Positions 55,896 through 63,926 of a stretch of DNA of 64,000 nt are shown here, one piece after another (within the stretch, counting starts at the first letter, position 1; every line of letters starts with the position of its first letter). Position numbers and translations under genes: made by a program. Location of the stretch: positions 100,381 to 164,380 of the forward strand of contig CAVOGY010000001.1 of assembly GCA_963695675.1 (NCBI GenBank), written 5' to 3'. The stretch is from DASUPK01 sp963695675. Its GTDB lineage: Bacteria > Actinomycetota > Thermoleophilia > Solirubrobacterales > 70-9. The notes below the pieces were generated by a model, which did no database searches, was not told where the DNA came from, and saw only the letters and a program-made list of their open reading frames with translations.

Positions 55896-57662
55896 ATGGC
55901 GAGGTTCACGCGGGACAGCGTCGATCGGGTCAAGGAGGCGGCCGACATCGTCGAAATCGTCTCGGCGTATACCGACCTGCAGCAGCGGGGACAGGACCAC
56001 TGGGGCGTATGTCCGTTCCACGAGGAGCGGACGCCCTCATTCAAGGTCAATCCGCGGGACAAGCTCTATTACTGCTTCGGCTGCGAGGCGAGTGGGGACG
56101 TGTTTCGGTTCGTCGAGGAGAAGGAGGGGCTGGACTTCGCTGCCGCCGTGGAGTCGCTGTCGGAGCGGTATGGCGTCGAGCTCCAGAGGGAGAGGGAGGA
56201 CCCGCGCGAGGAGGAGTCCCGGCGTCGACGGGCGCGGCTGTGGGAGCTGCTCGAGAGGACCGCGAAGTTCTACGAGCGCTATCTGTGGGAGTCGCCGAAG
56301 GCGGAGAGGGCACGCGCGTATCTGGCCGGGCGCGGGCTCGGGGAGGACGTGCTGCGGCGGTTCGGGGTGGGGATGGCGCCGAGTCCGTGGGACCAGGTGC
56401 TGACCGGGAGCCAGCGGGCGGGCTTTGTGGTCGAGGAATTGCTCGCGGCGGGGCTGATCCAGAAGGGCCGGCAGGGCGGGCACTACGACCGGTTCCGGAA
56501 CCGGGTCACCTTCCCGATCCGCGACCAGCGCGGGCGGGTGCTCGGGTTCGGGGCGCGGGCGCTGAGCGCGGATTCAAAGCCGAAGTACCTGAATTCTCCG
56601 GAGGGCGAGCTCTACCGGAAGGGTCACACGCTCTACGGGATCGATCGGGCGCGGGGGCAGATCGCGAAGGTGCGGCGGGCGATCGTCGTGGAGGGCTACA
56701 CCGACGTGCTGGCGCTCCACCAGGCGGGAGTCGAAGAGGCGGTCGCGATCATGGGGACCGCGATTACGCCGGAGCAGGTCTCGATGCTGGCCGGGTTGAC
56801 CGACCTGGTCGTGTTGGCGCTCGATGCGGATCGAGCCGGGGCGGACGCGATGATCCGCGCCCAGAAGGTCGCGGGGGGCAGGGGACTGGAGCTGCGGGTC
56901 GCGGCGATGCCGGAGGGGGAGGACCCGGCGGACATGCTCCAGGAAGGTTCGGTTGACCGGTTCATGCAGCTGGTGGATGGGGCAGTGGACCTGGCGAGCT
57001 TCCGGGTGGAGACGGCGCTCGGGCGTGGAGAGCTGAGCAGCCTGACCGGGCGGGAGCGGGTGCTGGACGAGGTGGGGCCGGTTCTGAAGACGATGGGGGA
57101 GACGGCGCTCGGCTTCGACGAGCTGGTGCGGAAGGTGGCCGACCAGCTGGATACGGATCCGAGCCTGGTGCTGGCGCGGGTTCGGTCCGCGCCGGAGGTG
57201 GTGACCGAGAGCAAGAGCAACGGGAGCGCGAAGGCGCAGCCCCAACCGGTCGCGGCGTCGCTGACGCCGCGCGAGACCCGGGAGAGGGCGCTGTTGGCGA
57301 TGTGCATCGCGGACCCCTCCGTGGGCCGGAAGTTCATCGAGCTGCTGAGCGACGAGCACCTTTCCCCCTCGGGGCAGCCGGCGCTGCGATGGCTGCGCGA
57401 GCATCTCGACGATCCGATGGGCGGGTTGCCGCGCGAGGACGCGGCGCTCACCTCCCTGATCACCGAGTTGGTCATGCGGGCGGAGAGCGAGCCCACCTCG
57501 GAGGCGGCCATGCAGCTCAATCTCGACCTGTTGGAGCAGCAGCGGCTGGAGGATGGGATCTCGGCCGCGCAGAGCGCGGGTGACTACGAGGTGAGCTCGC
57601 GCCTCTCCCGCGAGCGAGCGGCCCTGACCGATCGCATCGCGCACGCCGGCATCGTCTCCTAG
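55896..57662 (+). CDS. dnaG: DNA primase
   Basis: This 588-aa primase has a CHC2 zinc finger (VCPFHEERTPSF ... YYCFGCEASGDVFRFV), the catalytic core GFGARALSADSKPKYLNSPE, TOPRIM motifs VVEGYTDVLALHQAG and VLALDADRAGADA, and a C-terminal DnaB-binding region (ETRERALLAMCI ...). Length is normal. In many actinobacteria rpoD follows; here a gene with HTH and HNH domains does. Confidence 0.95.
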   Translation: MARFTRDSVDRVKEAADIVEIVSAYTDLQQRGQDHWGVCPFHEERTPSFKVNPRDKLYYCFGCEASGDVFRFVEEKEGLDFAAAVESLSERYGVELQREREDPREEESRRRRARLWELLERTAKFYERYLWESPKAERARAYLAGRGLGEDVLRRFGVGMAPSPWDQVLTGSQRAGFVVEELLAAGLIQKGRQGGHYDRFRNRVTFPIRDQRGRVLGFGARALSADSKPKYLNSPEGELYRKGHTLYGIDRARGQIAKVRRAIVVEGYTDVLALHQAGVEEAVAIMGTAITPEQVSMLAGLTDLVVLALDADRAGADAMIRAQKVAGGRGLELRVAAMPEGEDPADMLQEGSVDRFMQLVDGAVDLASFRVETALGRGELSSLTGRERVLDEVGPVLKTMGETALGFDELVRKVADQLDTDPSLVLARVRSAPEVVTESKSNGSAKAQPQPVAASLTPRETRERALLAMCIADPSVGRKFIELLSDEHLSPSGQPALRWLREHLDDPMGGLPREDAALTSLITELVMRAESEPTSEAAMQLNLDLLEQQRLEDGISAAQSAGDYEVSSRLSRERAALTDRIAHAGIVS

Positions 57663-57773
57663 CCCGGTTTCACACACTCGGCACACTCTCGCTCGCCTGC
57701 GCTGCGATTCCGCGCCTGATTCGTCACAGGTTCGGGCCCGATCCATCCGCCCGCCGCCGAAAACTGCCTGCAA

Positions 57774-58461
57774 ATGACCAAAGAGGAGCTAGAGCGCTAC
57801 CTGGCGGACGGGCTCACGCTGCGGGAGATCGGCGAGCGCACCGGGAAGCACCTGACAACGGTCGGCTATTGGGTCAAGAAGCACGGGCTGAGAGCGGTCT
57901 TTAAGGACAAGTACGCGGCGAAGGGTGGCATCACTCGCGAGGTGTTGGATCCAATGGTCGAGGAGGGCCTCGGTGTGAAGGAGATAGCGCGCCGCCTCGA
58001 TCGCTCCTATTCGACCGTTCGTCATTGGCTGACCAAATATGGCTATTGGCCGTTGCCAGCCACGGGGCGTCGTGCCGAGGCCAAACGGGCGCGGGAAGCG
58101 CGGGGAGAGGTATGTGGAAATGGAGTGCACCACCCACGGAAAGGCAATTTTCATCCTGGAGGGTCGGGGCTACTACCGATGCACTCGTTGCAGGATGGAA
58201 AGGGTCTCCGAATGGAGGCGGCGCGCGAAGCGGCGACTACTGGCCTCGGCGGGCGGGTCGTGCGTGATCTGCGGATACGACAAATGTCCGGCCGCTCTGC
58301 AGTTCCACCATCTCGAGCCGGCGGAGAAGAAATTCGCGATCAGCCGCCAAGGGGTGACCCGATCTTTTGCGGAACTTCGTGCGGAGGCGGCTAAATGCGT
58401 CCTGCTCTGCGCCAACTGCCATGCCGAGGTCGAAGCCGACTACACCACGCTTCGAAACTAA
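57774..58461 (+). CDS. HTH-HNH endonuclease-like protein (one frameshift)
   Basis: Removing one G from GGGG at 58102-58105 joins two ORFs into a 228-aa protein. The N-terminal ~100 residues hold two similar helix-turn-helix repeats (LADGLTLREIGERTGKHLTTVGYWV and VEEGLGVKEIARRLDRSYSTVRHWL). The C-terminal part has two Cys pairs (YYRCTRCR, GGSCVICGYDKCPAALQFHHLEP) and an HNH-type CVLLCANCHAEVEA. It could be a homing-type or phage-derived nuclease, and it lies 12 bp from a tRNA gene. GC is lower than in neighbouring genes in parts (ATG-ATGACC start, TATTGG stretches). Confidence 0.72.
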
Positions 58462-58472
58462 GTCCCAGTGAG

Positions 58473-58543
58473 CTCCCCGGGGCGGATTCGCACCGCCACG
58501 ACTTGATTAACAGTCAAGCAGGCTGCTGTTACCTCACCGGGGA
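58473..58543 (-). tRNA. tRNA-Asn (anticodon GTT), atypical
   Basis: The minus strand folds into a full cloverleaf of 71 nt. The acceptor is TCCCCGG/CCGGGGA, the D stem AGGT/GCCT, the anticodon stem CTTGA/TCAAG with loop CTGTTAA, and the T stem GGCGG/CCGCC, with discriminator G. U8, A14 and A21 are present. The T loop is TGCGAAT instead of TTCGAAT, and the D loop AACAGCA lacks the GG pair. CCA is not encoded. Confidence 0.85.
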
Positions 58544-58591
58544 TCGTGTCTACTGCCTAATAGACAGCGAGCCGACATTGTAGAAGGGGCC

Positions 58592-59809
58592 CTAGATCCT
58601 GGCTGGGTTGACCTTGGCCGCCCGTTCGATCAGGTCTGCAGCTTCGGCCGCGCCGTCATGGGCCGATGCCCACTCCGCCAGTTGACCCGCCCGCGCCCGG
58701 AACCGCTCCTGGCCGAGCAACCGCCGCGTGGCCAGCCTGATGCCCTGCCGCGACAGCAGCCGCCGCGGCACCGACAGCCCGGCCCCTGACCACGCCACCC
58801 GCGCCGCGTTCTCTCCCATGTCCCCCACCGTGGGGCAGACCAGCAACGGCGCCCCCGCGGCCAGCGCCCTCGCCACCGTCCCATGGCCCCCGTGGCAGAT
58901 CACCACATCGGCAGCGGGCATCACCTGGGAATAGAGCACCCAATCCACCAGCGTCGCGTTCGCCGGCACCTCGATCGGCCGCTCCGGCCGGTGCCGATTG
59001 GCCGTCGCCAGCACCCGCACCGGCTCCTCGGCCAGGGCGTCGAGGGCCACCCGCAGCAACTCGCACTCCGGATCCTGCGACGTACTCGGTGCGACCACCA
59101 CCAACGGCCCATCCCCCTCCGGAATCGCCACCTCCTCACCCGGCAACTCGAAGAACAGCGGCCCCGTCACCCGCACATGCCCCGGCCATCCCCGCGGGTA
59201 CTCCAGCTGCGGAAAGGTCCCCACGACCGCCAGCAGCTCACTGATCCCCCCGTGAAACCGCTCGATCGGCCCCAGCCCCAACCGCGCCCTCGTCTCATTG
59301 AGCTCGTCCCGGCCCCGCCGCAACCCCATCGCCAGCAGCGGCCCCGTGCCACGCCACCCGAGGCGCCCAAGCGCCGTCCGCGGCGGCTGCAACCCCAGGG
59401 AATACATCGGCATCCCCGGCTGCTGCACCGGATAGACGTGCGGGATCAACGTGGCGTGCGGCACCCCGGCCACCTCCGCGGCAAGCGTCGGCGCCAAGGT
59501 CAGGATGTCGCTCACCACCAGATCCGGCTCGAACCCATCCATCAACCTCGCCAAGGCCCGGGCGGCCGCCGCGGCCGTCTGCCCATCGGGCGTGTCCGGC
59601 CCCGGCGGCGGATACACCGTGTACTCCTGCGCCCCCGTGAACCCCAACCCCTCCGCCTCGACCGGCTCCCGCCACCGCTCCCAGCTCTCGACCAGCACCT
59701 CATGACCCCGCCGCCCCAGCTCCCGCGCGAGCGCGATCGCCGGAAACGCATGCCCCGGATCGCCAAACGCGGCGACAAGCAATCGAAGACTCCCATCTGG
59801 GCGGCCCAT
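58592..59809 (-). CDS. MGT-type (GT1) glycosyltransferase
   Basis: This 405-aa GT-B fold enzyme of the macrolide glycosyltransferase/UGT-like group has an N-terminal acceptor domain beginning LRLLVAAFGDPGHAFPAIALARELGRRG and a C-terminal NDP-sugar site with ICHGGHGTVARALAAGAPLLVCP. The acceptor is unknown. The start is supported by a TAGGGT box. It is divergent from the gene at 59849. Confidence 0.88.
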   Translation of the reverse strand: MGRPDGSLRLLVAAFGDPGHAFPAIALARELGRRGHEVLVESWERWREPVEAEGLGFTGAQEYTVYPPPGPDTPDGQTAAAAARALARLMDGFEPDLVVSDILTLAPTLAAEVAGVPHATLIPHVYPVQQPGMPMYSLGLQPPRTALGRLGWRGTGPLLAMGLRRGRDELNETRARLGLGPIERFHGGISELLAVVGTFPQLEYPRGWPGHVRVTGPLFFELPGEEVAIPEGDGPLVVVAPSTSQDPECELLRVALDALAEEPVRVLATANRHRPERPIEVPANATLVDWVLYSQVMPAADVVICHGGHGTVARALAAGAPLLVCPTVGDMGENAARVAWSGAGLSVPRRLLSRQGIRLATRRLLGQERFRARAGQLAEWASAHDGAAEAADLIERAAKVNPARI

Positions 59810-59816
59810 TGCGCTG

Positions 59817-59822
59817 ACCCTA
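59817..59822 (-). promoter_or_regulatory. TAnnnT -10 box for the MGT glycosyltransferase
   Basis: On the minus strand TAGGGT lies 7 nt before ATG 59809, in the 39-bp divergent region shared with the gene at 59849. Confidence 0.45.
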
Positions 59823-59848
59823 CGCGGTACGCGCTATCCCTTGAACCA

Positions 59849-60364
59849 ATGGCCAAGCGCCGCAACAACGCCCAGCGCCTCCGCAACGCCGTCTACGCGC
59901 TGCCCGCCCAAACCAAGGCGGCGATGCTCCGCGGCATCCGCTCCAACCGCGTGATCGTCGGCGCATACGTGGACAAGCGCGGCGGCGTCTGTCCCATGCT
60001 CGCGGCACACCGCAACGGCGGCCGCACCAACTTCGGCACCTTCGCGCGCGCCTGGGACGCCTTCACCGGTGCCAGCCAACGCAAGCCCCGCCGTGCATCG
60101 CGACGCGAGGTCCGCACCCTCGAGGGCTACCTCGAGATGTCCCTCGTCCGCGACGGCATCGAGCTTGACACCGAGACCCACCCGGACCGGCCCCTCAGCG
60201 AAGAGGTACGCGAGGTCAAGGCCGCCCGCCGCCGCCTGGCCGAGGCCGAAGCGCGCGAGGGCTCCGACGTCTCCGTCGAGGACGTCCTCACCACCACGTA
60301 CACCGAGCACTCGCCCTCCGAAGACACCACCGAGCAGTGGGCGCAGGAGCGCGCCGACGCCTAA
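59849..60364 (+). CDS. Conserved-looking protein of unknown function
   Basis: This 171-aa protein has no family I can name. The N-terminal ~90 residues look well folded: a basic start (AKRRNNAQRLRNAVYALP), MLRGIRSNRVIVGAYVDKRG, VCPMLAAHRNGGRTNFGTFA and RAWDAFTGA. The C-terminal ~70 residues are charged and probably helical then disordered. One Cys and several His occur in the GGVCPMLAAHR block. ATG at 59849 is chosen because the upstream reading is antisense to the glycosyltransferase. Confidence 0.65.
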   Translation: MAKRRNNAQRLRNAVYALPAQTKAAMLRGIRSNRVIVGAYVDKRGGVCPMLAAHRNGGRTNFGTFARAWDAFTGASQRKPRRASRREVRTLEGYLEMSLVRDGIELDTETHPDRPLSEEVREVKAARRRLAEAEAREGSDVSVEDVLTTTYTEHSPSEDTTEQWAQERADA

Positions 60365-60372
60365 GGCCCGGC

Positions 60373-60378
60373 TAAGTT
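60373..60378 (+). promoter_or_regulatory. TAnnnT -10 box for the GT2 gene
   Basis: TAAGTT lies 6 nt before GTG 60385 with no ribosome binding site between. Confidence 0.45.
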
Positions 60379-60384
60379 GCGCCC

Positions 60385-61299
60385 GTGAACCGGGCGCCCA
60401 GCGAACAGCTCCCATTTGCCTCCGTGATCGTCCCCGTCCGCGACGGCGAATCCACCATCGCGGATTGCCTCGACGCCGTCCTCGACACCGACTATCCGGC
60501 CGACCGCCGCGAGATCCTGGTCATCGACAACGGCTCGAGCGACGGTACCGCGGCCCTGATCCAGGCAAGGCCCGTCCGCTACCTGCGAGAGGAACGACGC
60601 GGCGTCTCCAACGCCCGCAACCGCGGCATCGCCGAAAGCCGCGGCGAGATCCTCGCCTTCGTCGATGCCGACTGCCTGGTCGAGCCCCAATGGCTCACCG
60701 AGCTCGTCCGGCCCTTCGACGACCCCGAGGTCGGCAGCGTCGCCGGCGATCTTCAGCACGCGCCCCCCACGACCCCCGCCGAGCGCCAGGCAGCCCGCAT
60801 GCTCGGCAACTGGCAGCGCTTCGCCTTCACATCGAACCCCGCCTACCCGATCACCGCCAACGCCGCATACCGCCGCGACGTGCTCGAGCGCATCGGCCCC
60901 TTCGACCCCCACATGACCCGCGCCCAGGACGTCGAGCTCGGCCTCCGCTTCCAGGAGCTAAGCGGCCTCCGGCTCGCCTACGCCGAGCGGGCTACTGCCT
61001 GGCACCGCAACCGCGCGACCCAGCTCGGCTTCTTCCGCCAGCAGCTTGGCTGGTCCTACGGCGCGGGCCTGGTCGCCGCCAAGTTCGAGGCCATGGGCGG
61101 CGACCCGGTCATTCCGCCCCGCATCCGCGACATCACCCTCACCCTCCGCGGCCTCGGCATCGTCCTCGCGGCCCGGGCTCGCAGGCGCGGGCGCACCGAA
61201 TGGATCGAGGACGCCTGGTTCGACTTCCTCCGCCAGCTCGCGTGGTTGATCGGCGCCCGGATCGGGTTCCGCCGCGGCGCCCGGATCTGGCCCTCCTAA
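60385..61299 (+). CDS. Family 2 glycosyltransferase
   Basis: This 304-aa GT-A enzyme has FASVIVPVRDGESTIADCL, VIDNGSSDGTAAL, the metal-binding LAFVDADCLVEPQWL, and the acceptor region TRAQDVELGLRFQELSGL. A C-terminal helical, weakly hydrophobic region is present but no clear membrane span. The product is unknown. Confidence 0.88.
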   Translation: MNRAPSEQLPFASVIVPVRDGESTIADCLDAVLDTDYPADRREILVIDNGSSDGTAALIQARPVRYLREERRGVSNARNRGIAESRGEILAFVDADCLVEPQWLTELVRPFDDPEVGSVAGDLQHAPPTTPAERQAARMLGNWQRFAFTSNPAYPITANAAYRRDVLERIGPFDPHMTRAQDVELGLRFQELSGLRLAYAERATAWHRNRATQLGFFRQQLGWSYGAGLVAAKFEAMGGDPVIPPRIRDITLTLRGLGIVLAARARRRGRTEWIEDAWFDFLRQLAWLIGARIGFRRGARIWPS

Positions 61300-61323
61300 A
61301 CGCAAAGGGCCCCGGATCTGGCC
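61280..61323. repeat. 13-bp direct repeat and hairpin between convergent genes
   Basis: CCCGGATCTGGCC occurs at 61280-61292 and again at 61311-61323. Between them GGCCCT (61289-61294) and AGGGCC (61305-61310) can form a hairpin. The first copy lies in the end of the GT2 gene and the second before the SDR stop. A terminator function is likely; the direct repeat may come from a small duplication. Confidence 0.45.
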
Positions 61324-61327
61324 GGCG

Positions 61328-62065
61328 CTAGACGCCCGGATTCTGCGCCGTATCGCCCGGCCGCAGGAACATGATCTCCGGCACCAGGCAGTTGCGGGAG
61401 GTGCGCAGCAGGAATCGGACGCTCTCCGCGATGTCCTCCGGCCGGATCATCTCCTCCGCCGCCACCTGCCCCTTGACGAACTCGGTCATCGGGGTGTCGA
61501 CGAAGGCGGGTGCCAGCGCCGTCACCTGAATCCCCTGGCCGACCACCTCTGCCTGGGTCGCCTGCGAGAACCCGATCACCGCCGCCTTGGTGGCTGAGTA
61601 GACCGACAGCCACGGCTGCCCAGCCTTTCCCGAGATCGAGGAGGTGTTCACGATCAGCGCCTTGCCATGCTCGCTCCCCGCCTCCCGCAGCATGGGCAGG
61701 CACTCCCTGGTCGTCAGGATCAGCGCACGCAGGTTCACCCCGAGCTGCATGTCGACGTACTTAGTCGTCAGGTCGTCCATCGCCTCGCCGATCCCCACGC
61801 CCGCGTTGTTGATCAGCACGTCCAACCGCCCGTGGCGCTCCCGGTGCGCCTCGACCAGCGCCTTGAGGTCATCCTCGTCGGCCATGTTGGCCGGCACACC
61901 GGCGACCTCGAGCCCCGCGGAGCGCAGATCCGCCGCCGCCGCCTCGAGCTTCTCCGGCCGCCGTGAGGAGACCGTCAGGCGGTAGCCGTCCTCTCCGAGC
62001 GCGCGGGCGATCGCGAGCCCGATTCCGCTCGAACCGCCAGTGATCAGGGCCGCCTTCTCCGCCAA
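61328..62065 (-). CDS. Short-chain dehydrogenase/reductase
   Basis: This 245-aa SDR has ALITGGSSGIGLAIARALGEDG, LDVLINNAGVGIGE, the Ser of VNTSSISGKAG and YSATKAAVIGF. It is close to 3-oxoacyl-ACP reductase-like SDRs; the substrate is unknown. The start is TTG with a strong AAAGGAGG site, one of the few clear Shine-Dalgarno sequences for a first gene here. Confidence 0.87.
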   Translation of the reverse strand: MAEKAALITGGSSGIGLAIARALGEDGYRLTVSSRRPEKLEAAAADLRSAGLEVAGVPANMADEDDLKALVEAHRERHGRLDVLINNAGVGIGEAMDDLTTKYVDMQLGVNLRALILTTRECLPMLREAGSEHGKALIVNTSSISGKAGQPWLSVYSATKAAVIGFSQATQAEVVGQGIQVTALAPAFVDTPMTEFVKGQVAAEEMIRPEDIAESVRFLLRTSRNCLVPEIMFLRPGDTAQNPGV

Positions 62066-62120
62066 GGTCTCCTCCTTTAGGGCTAGCTAACCCCGACCGC
62101 CACCCTATCGGTGCCCTGTC

Positions 62121-62126
62121 TACGAT
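62121..62126 (+). promoter_or_regulatory. TAnnnT -10 box deciding the lipoprotein start
   Basis: TACGAT lies 7 nt before GTG 62134. The ATG at 62125 overlaps this box, so GTG 62134 is the better start. Confidence 0.45.
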
Positions 62127-62133
62127 GCCGCCC

Positions 62134-63111
62134 GTGTCCAGGAAGACCACTGCCGCAGCGGCGACCCTGATCGCCGTTGCGCTGGTCGCCGGGTGCGGTG
62201 GGTCAGACAACGGGACCGGCAGTCGCAGCCGCCCGGCCCCGCCCGCTGCCGCCTTCCCCGCGGCGAACGGCCAGAGCCTCGAGCAGGTGCTGCTCTCGGC
62301 ATCGAGGGGGCAGCAGGGCCCCGTCGTCTCACCTGCCGCCGCCATGTTCCACCTCGGCACGAACCGCTTCCCCTTCGGCGTCTTCACGGCCGGACGCGAC
62401 CAGATCACCGACGCGCAGGTCGCCATCTACGCAGCGCCCGGCAAGGGAGCCAAGGGCCGCGCGATCGGCCCGTTCCCGGCGAGGATCGAGGACCTCACCA
62501 CCAAACCCGCCTTCCGCGCCAAGACCACCGCCGACGATCCGACCGCTGCGCAGGTCGCATACGTCACCGACATTCCACTCGACAAACCAGGACCGTGGGC
62601 CTTCGGTGCCCTGATCAAGACCGGCGGCTCCTACCAGTACAGCCTGCTCCCGACCCCCCATCCCGTCGGCGACTACCCGGCGCCGCAGGTCGGTCAGGAG
62701 GCCCCGGTGGTCCACACGCCGACCGTCGGCGAGGTGTCGAACATCTCCCAGATCGACACCCGGGTGCCGCCGGACGACATGCACAGCGACGACCTCGCCG
62801 ACGTGCTGGGCAAGAAGCCCGTCGTCTTGCTGTTCGCGACGCCCGCCCTCTGTCAGAGCCGCGTCTGCGGGCCCGTCACCGACATCGCCGAGCAGGTGAA
62901 GCAGGAGTTCGGCGACCGTGTCGCCTTCATCCATCAGGAGGTCTACAACAACAACCAGATCAACGACGGCCCTCGGCCTCAGATGACCGCCTACGGCCTG
63001 AGCACGGAGCCGTGGCTGTTCGCCATCGACCGGACCGGCAAGGTCAGCACAGTGCTGCAGGGACCGTTCAGCGTTCAGGAGCTCGAGGCTGCGCTTCAAA
63101 AGGTCTCCTGA
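62134..63111 (+). CDS. Lipoprotein with thioredoxin-like domain
   Basis: This 325-aa protein starts with a lipoprotein signal (SRKTTAAAATLIAVALVAGCG). Residues ~40-190 form a domain with AAMFHLGTNRFPFGVFTAG and YVTDIPLDKPGPWAFGAL. The C-terminal ~120 residues look thioredoxin-like (VVLLFATPALCQSRVCGPV, STEPWLFAIDRTGKVS), with a CxxxxC pair in place of the usual CxxC. It is anchored outside the cytoplasmic membrane and may handle redox or metal chemistry. Confidence 0.8.
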   Translation: MSRKTTAAAATLIAVALVAGCGGSDNGTGSRSRPAPPAAAFPAANGQSLEQVLLSASRGQQGPVVSPAAAMFHLGTNRFPFGVFTAGRDQITDAQVAIYAAPGKGAKGRAIGPFPARIEDLTTKPAFRAKTTADDPTAAQVAYVTDIPLDKPGPWAFGALIKTGGSYQYSLLPTPHPVGDYPAPQVGQEAPVVHTPTVGEVSNISQIDTRVPPDDMHSDDLADVLGKKPVVLLFATPALCQSRVCGPVTDIAEQVKQEFGDRVAFIHQEVYNNNQINDGPRPQMTAYGLSTEPWLFAIDRTGKVSTVLQGPFSVQELEAALQKVS

Positions 63112-63160
63112 TCCCGGTTCCTGGCTCGCTGCGGCCCTTGAGCGGGTAGAACTACACCGG

Positions 63161-63529
63161 ATGGGGGATACAGAACTCCTCACCATGCTGGCCGCAGAGG
63201 CCGAGCGCCGCAGCCCGACGATCATCACCGGCATTGAAGAGCTCGCGGCCTCGGGCGAGAAAAACTCGGCCCGCGTTGAGGAGCTCCGAGTCGAGGCACA
63301 CGGACTGAAGGGAGCGGCGCTGGTGGTCGGCCAGGAGCGACTCGCCGACCTCGCCCGGCTGATCGAAGAATTCTTGGTCGGCTGCGCCGACTCGGAGCGG
63401 ATCAAGCCGGCGAGCGCCGCGGCAGTAGTGGCGGCGACGAGCGCGTTCACTGAAGGCGCCCAGGCCGCGGCCGAGGGTGTGGGGGAGCCGTCCTCGGTCA
63501 GAGACTCCCTAGACGCGCTGAGCCGCTGA
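63161..63529 (+). CDS. Hpt-domain phosphotransfer-like protein
   Basis: This 122-aa helical protein has the histidine phosphotransfer motif VEAHGLKGAALVVG, with the His in the usual place. No kinase or receiver is nearby. It is preceded by TAGAAC and TACACC, possible weak -10 elements, with no ribosome binding site. Confidence 0.75.
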   Translation: MGDTELLTMLAAEAERRSPTIITGIEELAASGEKNSARVEELRVEAHGLKGAALVVGQERLADLARLIEEFLVGCADSERIKPASAAAVVAATSAFTEGAQAAAEGVGEPSSVRDSLDALSR

Positions 63530-63531
63530 CC

Positions 63532-63882
63532 TCAGTCGGCGTGGTGGAGAGCGAAGGCGATCGCGCCCAGCACCATCGCCGCCATCATCAGCCAGGCGGG
63601 AATCAACCAGCCGCCGATCTCCGCGACCCGCAGCGACGGGCGCCGGTAGCCGGGCAGGATGAGCGCGACCATGCTCGCCACGAACACGACAGTGGCGAAC
63701 ATTACGACGGGCGCCGCGACAAGCGTCCGCGCGGGCGCGTCGATCTCGTCCTCGAAGCTCCGCCCGAAGTGCGACTCGAGCACCGCGATCACCGCGACGA
63801 TGACCAGCGAGCCGTAGAGCGCCCCGAGCAGAGGCCAGGCGAAGGTCTGGGGCTCCTCCTCGTCTGGCTCCCGCCTCGCCAT
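63532..63882 (-). CDS. Small three-helix membrane protein
   Basis: This 116-aa protein has three transmembrane segments (LLGALYGSLVIVAVIAVLES, PVVMFATVVFVASMVALILP, WLIPAWLMMAAMVLGAIAFAL) after an acidic N-terminus. I recognise no family. It is tail-to-tail with the Hpt gene. Confidence 0.65.
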   Translation of the reverse strand: MARREPDEEEPQTFAWPLLGALYGSLVIVAVIAVLESHFGRSFEDEIDAPARTLVAAPVVMFATVVFVASMVALILPGYRRPSLRVAEIGGWLIPAWLMMAAMVLGAIAFALHHAD

Positions 63883-63926
63883 GGCACGAATCTATCCCGG
63901 CGGATGACGCGCATACACTGACCGCG

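Noticed and set aside
58883..59848. Long upstream extension of the gene at 59849
   Set aside because: This part is antisense to the glycosyltransferase and is His/Arg/Pro-rich. The plausible protein starts at 59849.
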